From contig NZ_JAHWDP010000001.1 of the NCBI RefSeq assembly GCF_019312585.1, forward strand, positions 744,001 through 808,000: DNA of 64,000 bases, in the 5' to 3' direction. Of the stretch, positions 45,553 through 54,094 are shown piece after piece. The position numbers were made by a program, and so were the translations under genes. The notes beneath the pieces were generated by a model. It made no database searches and was not told where the DNA came from. It saw only the letters and a list, made by a program, of their open reading frames with translations. Each line of letters begins with the position of its first letter. Position 1 is the first letter of the stretch. The stretch comes from Halomarinibacterium sedimenti. GTDB taxonomy: Bacteria > Bacteroidota > Bacteroidia > Flavobacteriales > Flavobacteriaceae.

Positions 45553-46965
45553 ATGCACATTGAACAAATATATACTGGATGTCTTGCACAAGGGGCATAT
45601 TATATTGAAAGTAAAGGAGAAGTGGCCATTATTGACCCGCTTCGAGAAGTACAACCTTACATTGAAAAGGCAAAACGAAGTAATGCAACTATAAAATACA
45701 TTTTTGAAACGCATTTTCACGCAGATTTTGTGAGCGGTCACGTAACCCTTTCAAAAGAAACTGGCGCCCCTATTGTTTATGGCCCTACTGCCAATCCCTC
45801 ATTTGAAGCAATCATTGCAAAGGATGGACAAGAATTTAAGCTTGGAGAAATAACTATTATAGCGTTACACACACCTGGTCATACCATGGAAAGTACAACC
45901 TACTTATTGAAAGATAAACATGGAAAAGACTACGCTATATTTAGTGGAGACACGTTGTTTTTAGGAGACGTCGGAAGACCCGATTTGGCTCAAAAAGCTG
46001 CACATATGACTCAAGAGGAATTAGCAGGAATGCTCTTTGAAAGCCTTCGAAATAAAATTATGCCTTTGGCAGATGATGTGATTGTATATCCTGCTCACGG
46101 GGCAGGCTCTGCATGCGGAAAAAACATGATGAAAGAGACGGTAGATACACTTGGCAATCAAAAGAAAATGAACTATGCCTTACGAGCCAATATGACAAAA
46201 GAAGAGTTTGTTAAAGAAGTAACAGACGGTTTATTGCCTCCTCCTCAATACTTCCCTTTAAATGTAAAAATGAATAAAGAAGGGTACGATGATATTGATA
46301 AAGTAATAGAAAGAGGAACAAAGTCACTTTCGCCAGATGCTTTTGAAACAGCGGCAAACGAAACAGGAGCCATCGTTTTGGATGTTAGACATCAAGACGA
46401 TTTTGTGAAGGGGCATATCCCACGGTCTATTTTTATTGGCTTAGACGGCGGTTTTGCACCTTGGGTGGGAGCTTTAATTGCAGATGTAAAACAACCCATA
46501 TTACTTGTTACTCCAGGGGGTAGAGAAGAAGAAGCTGTAACACGACTCTCTAGAGTGGGTTTTGACAACACCCTTGGCTACCTCAATGGAGGATTTGAAG
46601 CTTGGAAAAATGCCTCAAAGGAATATGATACACTTACCTCCATTCCAGCAACTTCATTAGAGAAAAAACTACATGAAGAAACTGTTCCCGTGTTTGATGT
46701 TCGAAAAGAGGGAGAATTTACTTCAGAACATATTGAAGGAGCGAAAAATACCCCACTTGATTTTCTTAATGATTATTTAGCTGAATTCCCTAAAGAAGAA
46801 ACTTTTTATGTTCATTGTGCTGGTGGATACCGAAGTGTTATTGCAGCATCTATCCTTAAAAGCAGAGGAATTCATAATGTAATAGATGTTGCGGGAGGTT
46901 ATAAAGACATCAAAGAAACAAGTATTCCAAAAACAAATTATGTGTGTCCAAGTGAATTAAAATAG
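45553..46965 (+). CDS. Persulfide dioxygenase fused to two rhodanese domains
   Basis: 470 residues. Residues 1-250 are a metallo-beta-lactamase fold of the ETHE1/persulfide-dioxygenase group: H54-F-H56-A-D58-F-V-S-G-H63, TPGHT, and SGDTLF for the metal-binding aspartate. Two rhodanese domains follow. The first (about 270-345) has VTPGGRE where the catalytic cysteine loop should be, so it is probably inactive. The second (about 370-465) has the active loop C422-A-G-G-Y-R-S. The reaction expected is oxidation of glutathione or other persulfide to sulfite, with sulfane sulfur handed over by the rhodanese part. It heads a unit with the HMA and methyltransferase genes. Confidence 0.93.
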   Translation: MHIEQIYTGCLAQGAYYIESKGEVAIIDPLREVQPYIEKAKRSNATIKYIFETHFHADFVSGHVTLSKETGAPIVYGPTANPSFEAIIAKDGQEFKLGEITIIALHTPGHTMESTTYLLKDKHGKDYAIFSGDTLFLGDVGRPDLAQKAAHMTQEELAGMLFESLRNKIMPLADDVIVYPAHGAGSACGKNMMKETVDTLGNQKKMNYALRANMTKEEFVKEVTDGLLPPPQYFPLNVKMNKEGYDDIDKVIERGTKSLSPDAFETAANETGAIVLDVRHQDDFVKGHIPRSIFIGLDGGFAPWVGALIADVKQPILLVTPGGREEEAVTRLSRVGFDNTLGYLNGGFEAWKNASKEYDTLTSIPATSLEKKLHEETVPVFDVRKEGEFTSEHIEGAKNTPLDFLNDYLAEFPKEETFYVHCAGGYRSVIAASILKSRGIHNVIDVAGGYKDIKETSIPKTNYVCPSELK

Positions 46966-46971
46966 TGCGCT

Positions 46972-47241
46972 ATGAAACATATCATTGAAATACAAAATCT
47001 TAAATGCGGAGGCTGTGCTAAAACTATTGAAAACAACCTAAGACAAATCGACAACTTAGAATTGATAAATATTGAGATTGAAACAGGAAGTATTACTTTT
47101 AAAACAACTTCTGAAGATGCCTTATCTCTAGCTGAAAGGAAACTTCAAGAAATAGGGTATCCTATTGTTGGAGAGAAAAACTCTGTTGTAACAAAGGCAA
47201 AATCCTTTGTTAGTTGTGCTACGGGTAAAATGAGTAAATAA
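46972..47241 (+). CDS. Small HMA-domain protein (metal or thiol binding)
   Basis: 89 residues. A ferredoxin-like heavy-metal-associated domain with the binding motif KC12-G-G-C15AKT after the first strand, and the family's second helix SLAERKLQEIGY. A third cysteine, Cys82 (FVSCATGK), lies in a short C-terminal tail not usual for metallochaperones. HMA proteins carry Cu+ or similar soft metals between proteins. Here, 6 bases after a persulfide dioxygenase, carriage of sulfane sulfur or a soft metal is possible. Its last base overlaps the next gene's start (TAATG). Confidence 0.85.
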   Translation: MKHIIEIQNLKCGGCAKTIENNLRQIDNLELINIEIETGSITFKTTSEDALSLAERKLQEIGYPIVGEKNSVVTKAKSFVSCATGKMSK

Positions 47242-47825
47242 TGACTCCTTTTGACCAATCCTATTGGGACAATAGATACAAAGAGGGTAGCACCGGTTGG
47301 GACATTGGAACTATTTCAACACCATTAAAAGAATATTTTAATCAACTAAAAGATACTTCTCTTAAAATTTTAATCCCTGGAGGAGGCAATGCTTACGAAG
47401 CAGAATATCTTTATAAGAAAGGATTTAAAAATGTTACCATTGTAGATATTTCAGAAACGGCACTTAACAATGTTCAAAAAAGAGTAACCGATTTTCCAAA
47501 ATCACAATTAATACACCAAGATTTTTTTGAATTTGAAGGAAGCTTCGATTTAATTATTGAACAAACCTTTTTCTGTGCTTTAGATCCTTCTTTACGAAAG
47601 GAATATGCAAAAAAAATGCACGCGCTTCTAAATCCTAATGGAAAAATAGTTGGTTTGCTATTCGACTTTCCGCTAACTTCTGACGGCCCTCCTTTTGGTG
47701 GAAGTAAAGAAGAATACCTTACCTATTTTAAACCCTATTTTAATATTAAGATACTTGAAAGATGCTACAATTCTATCCTACCAAGGGCTGGGAGAGAGCT
47801 ATTTTTTAAATTTCAGAAATACTAA
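47241..47825 (+). CDS. TPMT-like SAM-dependent methyltransferase
   Basis: 194 residues. The N-terminus SYWDNRYKEGSTGWDIGTISTPL is the signature of the thiopurine S-methyltransferase group. The SAM-binding glycine loop is ILIPGGGNAYEAEYL, with VTIVDIS as the acidic second strand. Bacterial relatives methylate thiols, selenium or tellurium compounds, producing volatile or less reactive species. In this operon a thiol or chalcogen substrate fits, but no substrate can be read from the sequence. Confidence 0.85.
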   Translation: MTPFDQSYWDNRYKEGSTGWDIGTISTPLKEYFNQLKDTSLKILIPGGGNAYEAEYLYKKGFKNVTIVDISETALNNVQKRVTDFPKSQLIHQDFFEFEGSFDLIIEQTFFCALDPSLRKEYAKKMHALLNPNGKIVGLLFDFPLTSDGPPFGGSKEEYLTYFKPYFNIKILERCYNSILPRAGRELFFKFQKY

Positions 47826-47872
47826 AAGAACTTCCCTCCCTAAAAAAACACTTTTTGTAGTTTTCTTTTCTC

Positions 47873-47888
47873 GGTAACAAAAGTTACT
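47873..47888. promoter_or_regulatory. Operator 3: GTAAC-N4-GTTAC palindrome
   Basis: GGTAACAAAAGTTACT: perfect GTAAC/GTTAC arms with a 4-base spacer, the same core as operators 1 and 2. It is upstream of the TolC-RND unit. Confidence 0.75.
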
Positions 47889-47910
47889 GACTCGCCTATA
47901 CCCTTCCCTC

Positions 47911-47918
47911 TATATTTG
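47911..47918 (+). promoter_or_regulatory. -7 box for the TolC-RND unit (TATATTTG)
   Basis: A full TAnnTTTG match starting 22 bases after operator 3 and ending 18 bases before the tolC-like ATG. The operator-to-box spacing is within one base of the other two promoters. Confidence 0.65.
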
Positions 47919-47936
47919 CCACAAAATATATAGTAG

Positions 47937-49238
47937 ATGAAATACACATATATCATTATTCTTTTGTTTTTGACTGGCACAATGTTTTCTCAAGAATCCA
48001 TTTTAATTACAAAAAAAGAAGCCATTTCAAAAGCGCTAGAAAACAATAATAGTATAAAAATTGTTGGTGAACAGGTAAACGAAAGCAAAGCTGATTACAA
48101 ACAAACAAATGCGATATTTTTACCCAATATTTCTGCATCATATACTGGAATTACTACTACAAATCCTTTAATGGCTTTTGGTTCAAAACTTAATCAAGAA
48201 GTAATTTCTCAAAGTGATTTTAATCCGCAATTTTTAAATGACCCTAATCGTACTACTAATTTTGCCACAAAAATTGAAGTACAACAACCTTTAGTAAATA
48301 TTGATGGGCTTTTTCAAAGAAAAGCAGCAAAAGCTAAATTTAATGCCTCCCAAATGCAGTGGGAACGCACCAAAGACTATGTAGCTTTAGAAACACAAAA
48401 AGCCTATATGCAATTACAACTGGCTTACAAAATGGTTGAAGTGCTTGAAAAAGCTAAAGTAGCTGCAAATGCAAATTTAAAATTAGCACAAAATAACTTT
48501 GCACAAGGGTATCTTCAAAAAGCTGATGTATTGGCGGTTCAAGTGCGCGTTACCGAGGTGGAAAATCAATTACAGTACGCAAAGAGCAATGTAAAAAATG
48601 CATCCAATTATCTATCGGTACTTATTAATGACAATCGTTTTTCTCTTTTACAACCTTCCGATTCATTAGCGGTAGAAGGATTAAATAATCCTACCTCAAA
48701 TCTTTCTAATGAAAGAGCCGATATTAAAGCAATGGAATATGCGACGCAAGCATACGAAAAAATGTATAAGGCCGAAAAAATGACCTTTCTGCCTCGCCTA
48801 AATGCTTTTGGAAGTTACGAACTCTATGACAATGAAATCTTTCAAGCAGATGCCAATGGATACCTTGTAGGAGCTAGTTTAAGTTGGGACATTTTGGAGG
48901 GAGCACAACGCTTTGCTAAATCCAAAAAAAGTAAGGCCTCTTTTGAAAAATCGAAGTATGAACTCAACCAGTATAAATTGGAAAGTCAAATTGCATTAAA
49001 CCAAGCAGAACGAATGTTAGAAGATGCAGAAAATAGTTTAAAACTATCCAAGTTAGCCCTGGAACAATCTGAAGAATCATTACGCATACGAAGCAATCGC
49101 TATAAAGAAGGATTAGAAAAAACAACTGACTTACTTATGGCAGAAACACAATATGCACAAAAACAATTAGAATATTATCAAACCATTTTTCAATATAACT
49201 ACGCTAAGGATTACGTAGAATTTTTAACCAAAGAATAA
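47937..49238 (+). CDS. TolC family outer-membrane efflux protein
   Basis: 433 residues. The signal peptide is cleaved after FSQ. The mature protein has the long coiled-coil helices and internal duplication of outer-membrane factors (EKAKVAANANLKLAQNNFAQGYLQKADVLAVQ in the first half, RYKEGLEKTTDLLMAETQYAQKQLEYYQT in the second). It provides the exit duct for the adaptor and RND pump encoded directly downstream. It is preceded by operator 3 and its own -7 box. Confidence 0.93.
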   Translation: MKYTYIIILLFLTGTMFSQESILITKKEAISKALENNNSIKIVGEQVNESKADYKQTNAIFLPNISASYTGITTTNPLMAFGSKLNQEVISQSDFNPQFLNDPNRTTNFATKIEVQQPLVNIDGLFQRKAAKAKFNASQMQWERTKDYVALETQKAYMQLQLAYKMVEVLEKAKVAANANLKLAQNNFAQGYLQKADVLAVQVRVTEVENQLQYAKSNVKNASNYLSVLINDNRFSLLQPSDSLAVEGLNNPTSNLSNERADIKAMEYATQAYEKMYKAEKMTFLPRLNAFGSYELYDNEIFQADANGYLVGASLSWDILEGAQRFAKSKKSKASFEKSKYELNQYKLESQIALNQAERMLEDAENSLKLSKLALEQSEESLRIRSNRYKEGLEKTTDLLMAETQYAQKQLEYYQTIFQYNYAKDYVEFLTKE

Positions 49239-49246
49239 TTATTAAA

Positions 49247-50332
49247 ATGAAAAACTATATATACTTAACCTCTTTTATTTCACTTTTAATTACCACGATA
49301 AGTTGTGGTGGTGATTCAAAAAAAGAAACTTTAGATAACACCCCTCCAATTTCGGTAACTGTAAATGCAATACAAGACACCACAAACAATCCATTTCTTA
49401 ATGTGAGCGGAAAAATACAATCAGTACAAAGTGCCGACTTAAGTACCCGAATGATGGGCTTTGTTAATAAAGTACATGTAAAAGTGGGTGATAAAGTAAA
49501 AAAGGGACAACTATTAGTTTCAATTAACAACACCGATTTACAAGCACAACTTGCACAAATAAATGCGAGTATTACCGAAGCAAATGCGGCATACAATAAT
49601 GCCAAAAAGAATTACGATCGTTTTCAAAATCTATTTGCAGAAAATAGTGCGTCACAAAAAGAAGTAGATGATATGACTGCTCATTACGAAATGGCTAAAG
49701 CCAGATTGGAAGCTGCAAAACAAATGAAAAACGAAATCAATGCCCAATTTACCTATTCAAATATTACCGCTCCTTTTAACGGCGTAATTACAGGAAAGTC
49801 AGTTGAAGAAGGAAATATGGCGAACCCAGGAATACCTCTAATTTCAATGGAAGCTCCAGGTAATTTTGAAGTAATTGCAATGGTTCCTGAAACCGAAATT
49901 TCAAAAATAAAAAACGATAGTAAGGTAGACGTTATTGCCAAGTCTATAAGTAAAACCATTTCTGGAAATGTAGTAGAAATAAGCACCTCTGCTAGAAATA
50001 CAGGCGGACAATACTTAGTAAAAATTGCTTTGGACAAAACCGAAGCCCCCATATTATCTGGAATGTTTGTGAATGTACAATTCCCTCTAGAAAAAAAGGC
50101 AAATGCCGTCTCTTCAACCTTGTATGTGCCAGAAATTGCTTTAGTAAAACAAGGACAATTAACAGGGGTTTACACCATTGGAAATGGCAATGTCGCCCTA
50201 TTAAGATGGCTGCGAATTGGGAAAACCTTTGGTGATCAAGTAGAGGTACTTTCAGGATTATCTAAAAATGAACAATATATTATATCTGCGGAAGGGAAAT
50301 TGTATAATGGAGCAAAAGTTACGGTTCAATAA
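49247..50332 (+). CDS. RND efflux periplasmic adaptor (membrane fusion protein), lipoprotein
   Basis: 361 residues. The lipoprotein signal ends TTISC (Cys20). A biotinyl-lipoyl-like hairpin (VNKVHVKVGDKVKKGQLLVSI) is followed by a coiled-coil hairpin, the second lipoyl half (APFNGVITGKSVEEGNMANPG) and beta-barrel domains. It bridges the inner-membrane RND pump to the TolC duct. It starts 8 bases after the tolC-like stop. Confidence 0.95.
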   Translation: MKNYIYLTSFISLLITTISCGGDSKKETLDNTPPISVTVNAIQDTTNNPFLNVSGKIQSVQSADLSTRMMGFVNKVHVKVGDKVKKGQLLVSINNTDLQAQLAQINASITEANAAYNNAKKNYDRFQNLFAENSASQKEVDDMTAHYEMAKARLEAAKQMKNEINAQFTYSNITAPFNGVITGKSVEEGNMANPGIPLISMEAPGNFEVIAMVPETEISKIKNDSKVDVIAKSISKTISGNVVEISTSARNTGGQYLVKIALDKTEAPILSGMFVNVQFPLEKKANAVSSTLYVPEIALVKQGQLTGVYTIGNGNVALLRWLRIGKTFGDQVEVLSGLSKNEQYIISAEGKLYNGAKVTVQ

Positions 50333-50368
50333 CCGCTAACCACGCACTGAAACTTAAAACTCAAGAAA

Positions 50369-53300
50369 ATGCAAGAAGGAATATCAGGTAAAATTGCTCA
50401 GTTTTTTATCAATTCAAAGCTAACCATTTTATTAATGTTAGCCTTAATGATTATTGGATCCTACAGTTCCTTTCTCATACCAAGAGAAGAAGAGCCACAA
50501 ATTAATGTCCCTATGGCCGATGTTATGGTAGGATACCCAGGAGCAAGCCCTTCGGAGGTAGAAAGTAGGGTGCTAAAACCCCTTGAAAAAATTATTGGTA
50601 ACATAAAAGGGGTAGAGCATATCCATAGCATGGCCATGAACGGACAAGCCGTCATGGTAGTTCAATTTTATGTCGGAGAAAACACAGAAGACTCTTATGT
50701 AAAGTTATATGATGAATTAATGAAACATCAAAACATGTTTCCCGAAGGTGCCATGCAGCCTATGGTAAAAACTCGTTCTATTGACGATGTGCCTATGTTA
50801 GGATTAACACTTTGGAGCGAAAACTATAACGACTTTCAACTAAGACAAATTGCTGAAGAAGTTACCAACGAAATTGAAAAAGTAAAAGACGTTTCCATTA
50901 CCAAAGAAATTGGTGGGAGAACAAGAGCTCTCAAAGTAGTTCTCGATAAAGCTAAAATGGCTGAAAACGGCGTGGATGCATTAGGAATAATGCAAATGAT
51001 TCAAGCTAATAATGGAAGCTCGCAATCGGGTAGTTTTGTACAAAACGATACAGAATATTTAATGACTACTGGAAAATTTTTAACCTCCTCAGAGGATGTC
51101 GAAAACCTTGTAATAGGTATACATAAAAATATGCCCGTGTATTTAAAACAAGTTGCTTCCATCCAAGACGGTCCACAAACCCCAAAAAATTATGTGACTT
51201 TTGGCTATGGTAAAGCCAACAAACAATATTCAAATTATAAATCGGAATACCCCGCAGTAACTATTTCTATTGCAAAAGTGAAAGGAGCCGATGCAATGAA
51301 AATTTCAGAAAAAATCCTTTCTCATGTAGAAAATTTAAAGAAAACCTTACTCCCTTCCGATGTTCACGTTGAGGTGACTCGTAATTATGGGGAAACTGCC
51401 TCATACAAAGTAGGAGAATTATTGCTTCACTTGGGTGTCGCCATTCTCGCCGTTACAATTCTTGTTATGCTTGCAATGGGCTGGCGAGGGGGATTGGTAG
51501 TATTCTTTTCGGTGCCCTTAACCTTTGCCCTTACCTTATTTAGTTATTATATGCTGGGGTACACATTAAACCGAATCACTCTTTTTGCTTTGGTATTTGT
51601 GGTTGGTATTGTGGTAGATGATAGTATTATTATTGCCGAAAATATGCACCGGCATTTTAAGATGAAACGCTTGCCCTTTAAACAAGCCGCAATTTATGCC
51701 ATTAATGAGGTGGGAAATCCGACCATCTTAGCCACTTTTACCGTTATAGCAGCAATACTGCCCATGGCGTTTGTTTCGGGAATGATGGGGCCATATATGA
51801 GCCCTATGCCCATTGGCGCGTCCATAGCAATGTTGCTATCGTTATTTGTTGCATTAACGGTAACACCATATTTAGGGTATCACCTCTTGCGAGAAAAACA
51901 TACCGAAGAAGAAAAAGAAGAGAAAGGACTTGAAACTAGCTGGATTTTTAAAATTTATAAGAAAATCGAGCAGCCCTTATTGGATAATTCCAAAAAACGA
52001 AACCTAATGTTTTTGGTTACCATTGTTTTGTTATTTGGTTCCATGCTTATGTTTTTTACAAAATCAGTAGCCGTTAAAATGTTGCCATTTGATAATAAAA
52101 ATGAATTTCAAATAGTAGTTGATATGCCCGAAGGAACTACCTTAGAAAGAACTGCTGTGGTCACGAAAGAAATTGCTCAATATCTTTCTACAGTTCCAGA
52201 GGTGGTAAATTATCAAAACTATATAGGAACCTCCGCTCCTATCACCTTTAATGGACTTGTAAGGCATTACGATATGCGAGGGGGTAGTAATATGGCAGAC
52301 ATACAGGTAAACTTGCTTCACAAAGAAGATCGCGATTTACAAAGTCACGATATTGCAAAAGAAGTTCGTACTGAGGTTCAAAACATTGCCAAAAAATATG
52401 GCGCTAATGTAAAAATAGTGGAGGTTCCGCCTGGACCTCCAGTATTATCTACGTTGGTGGCCGAAATTTACGGTCCTAATTATGAAGAGCAAATAAAAGT
52501 TGCCAATCAGGTTAAAACAATTTTAGAAAACACAGCAGATGTAGTAGATACCGACTGGATGGTAGAAGCCCCTCAAGTTGAATACAAATTAGAAATTGAT
52601 AGGGAAAAGGCGATGTTAAATGGCATTGCACCGCAACAGATAGTAGGTAATTTAACCTATCTCCTTCGTGAGATGCCAGTTTCAAATCTCTACGATGAAG
52701 CTTCTGTAGATCCTGTTGGTATAGTTCTTTCACTAGACGATGCCGATAAAACTTCGCTTCAAGATATTCAGAATTTAAAAATTAAAGGGAGTCAAGGAAA
52801 TGTAATTCCCGTGAGTGACTTAGTAAATGTAAAGGAGGGGACTCTTAAAAACACCATTTACAGAAAAGACCAGAAACGTGTTGTTTATGTATTGGCCGAT
52901 ATGGCAGGCGAATTAGAAAGTCCTGTATATGCTATTCTAGGAATGAATGAAAAGTTGCAACAAATGGAATTGCCTAAAGGATATTCGGTTAGTGAATTAT
53001 ACCTAGGACAACCCGAATCTGAAGATGATTTTACCGTAAAGTGGGATGGGGAGTGGCAAATTACCCTAGAAGTATTTAGAGATTTAGGGACTGCATTTTT
53101 AGTAGTTATTATTATTATTTATATGCTTATTGTAGGCTGGTTTCAAAACTTTAAAACTCCCCTTGTTATGATGGTTGCAATACCTCTTTCCCTAGTAGGT
53201 ATTGTATTAGGCCATTGGATTTTAGGAGCTTTCTTCACAGCGACTTCTTTTATTGGAATGATTGCATTGGCTGGTGTTATGGTGCGAAATTCGGTTCTAT

Positions 53301-53572
53301 TAATCGATTTTATTGAAATTCGTTTAAATGATGGCATCCCAATGAAACAAGCTATTATAGAAGCAGGAGCCGTAAGAACTACACCCATATTATTAACTAC
53401 TGGAGCCGTGGTCATAGGAGCCTCAATTATTTTGTTTGACCCCATTTTTCAAGGCTTGGCTATTTCCTTGGTTGCGGGTGCTATCGTATCCACATTGTTA
53501 ACACTTATTGTGGTTCCCTTGATTTACTATATCACCGAACGAAAAAAATGGGAGAAAAATCTTAAAAAATAA
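50369..53572 (+). CDS. RND family efflux permease
   Basis: 1067 residues, full length for an RND pump with 12 transmembrane helices and two large periplasmic loops. The proton-relay aspartates D417 and D418 lie in VGIVVDDSIIIAENMHRH. YPGASPSEVESRVLKPLEK near the start and the second-half GMIALAGVMVRNSVLLIDFIE are typical. The DD motif is closer to the hydrophobe/amphiphile pumps than to the heavy-metal pumps. Substrate is unknown. Promoter context (operator 3) ties it to the persulfide genes. Confidence 0.95.
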   Translation: MQEGISGKIAQFFINSKLTILLMLALMIIGSYSSFLIPREEEPQINVPMADVMVGYPGASPSEVESRVLKPLEKIIGNIKGVEHIHSMAMNGQAVMVVQFYVGENTEDSYVKLYDELMKHQNMFPEGAMQPMVKTRSIDDVPMLGLTLWSENYNDFQLRQIAEEVTNEIEKVKDVSITKEIGGRTRALKVVLDKAKMAENGVDALGIMQMIQANNGSSQSGSFVQNDTEYLMTTGKFLTSSEDVENLVIGIHKNMPVYLKQVASIQDGPQTPKNYVTFGYGKANKQYSNYKSEYPAVTISIAKVKGADAMKISEKILSHVENLKKTLLPSDVHVEVTRNYGETASYKVGELLLHLGVAILAVTILVMLAMGWRGGLVVFFSVPLTFALTLFSYYMLGYTLNRITLFALVFVVGIVVDDSIIIAENMHRHFKMKRLPFKQAAIYAINEVGNPTILATFTVIAAILPMAFVSGMMGPYMSPMPIGASIAMLLSLFVALTVTPYLGYHLLREKHTEEEKEEKGLETSWIFKIYKKIEQPLLDNSKKRNLMFLVTIVLLFGSMLMFFTKSVAVKMLPFDNKNEFQIVVDMPEGTTLERTAVVTKEIAQYLSTVPEVVNYQNYIGTSAPITFNGLVRHYDMRGGSNMADIQVNLLHKEDRDLQSHDIAKEVRTEVQNIAKKYGANVKIVEVPPGPPVLSTLVAEIYGPNYEEQIKVANQVKTILENTADVVDTDWMVEAPQVEYKLEIDREKAMLNGIAPQQIVGNLTYLLREMPVSNLYDEASVDPVGIVLSLDDADKTSLQDIQNLKIKGSQGNVIPVSDLVNVKEGTLKNTIYRKDQKRVVYVLADMAGELESPVYAILGMNEKLQQMELPKGYSVSELYLGQPESEDDFTVKWDGEWQITLEVFRDLGTAFLVVIIIIYMLIVGWFQNFKTPLVMMVAIPLSLVGIVLGHWILGAFFTATSFIGMIALAGVMVRNSVLLIDFIEIRLNDGIPMKQAIIEAGAVRTTPILLTTGAVVIGASIILFDPIFQGLAISLVAGAIVSTLLTLIVVPLIYYITERKKWEKNLKK

Positions 53573-53884
53573 ATGATGAAACTACTAATTATTACCGCTA
53601 TTACAGCCTTTGAAGAAGATATAAAACAAATGCTTAAAGAAGCAGAAGTAACCACGTTTACATATAAACATGTTACAGGTTACCGAGATTCAACCATGGA
53701 TTCAATTGAAAATAATTGGTTTGGTTATGAAATGAATGAAAACGAATCGGTTTTGTTTTATGCCTTTCTAAAAAAAGAAAAAGTGGATGTATTTTTTGAT
53801 TTAGTAGAACAAAAAAATGCAAAAAAAGAATCAAAATCAAGCATCCACGTAGCGAGTATCAACATTGAAAAAATCAATTCCTAA
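53573..53884 (+). CDS. Small PII-like (ferredoxin-fold) protein
   Basis: 103 residues, beginning directly after the RND stop codon. The order of predicted elements fits a PII-like fold: a strand (MKLLIITAITAF), a helix, a strand, a loop (YRDSTMDSIENNWFG), a strand (ESVLFYAFLKKEK), a helix and a strand (SIHVASINIEKI). In canonical PII proteins the loop after strand 2 is the partner-contact loop. Here it might touch the RND pump or the following membrane protein. I cannot name a ligand. It overlaps the next gene by one base. Confidence 0.6.
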   Translation: MMKLLIITAITAFEEDIKQMLKEAEVTTFTYKHVTGYRDSTMDSIENNWFGYEMNENESVLFYAFLKKEKVDVFFDLVEQKNAKKESKSSIHVASINIEKINS

Positions 53885-54093
53885 TGAAAACAAGAATTAT
53901 TCACGCTGTCGCAGGCACCTTTATCTTAGTCAGTCTTTTATTAGCCATTTATGTACATATTAATTGGCTTTGGTTTACTGCATTTGTTGGTGCTAACTTA
54001 TTACAATCATCCATAACAAATTGGTGCCTCATGGGAACTATTTTGGAAAAAGCAGGAATTAAGGACAACGAAAAAGAGAGCTGTTGTAACTAA
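53884..54093 (+). CDS. DUF2892/YgaP-tail-like small inner-membrane protein
   Basis: 69 residues with two hydrophobic segments (about 8-25 and 28-46). The segment NWCLMGTILEKAGI is like the DUF2892 family, the membrane part of the rhodanese protein YgaP. The C-terminus ends in two cysteines (ESCCN). DUF2892 proteins accompany sulfur-transfer genes in many bacteria. It starts in the stop codon of the PII-like gene (TAATG) and closes the module; the next gene is convergent, 1 base away. Confidence 0.82.
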   Translation: MKTRIIHAVAGTFILVSLLLAIYVHINWLWFTAFVGANLLQSSITNWCLMGTILEKAGIKDNEKESCCN

Positions 54094-54094
54094 G

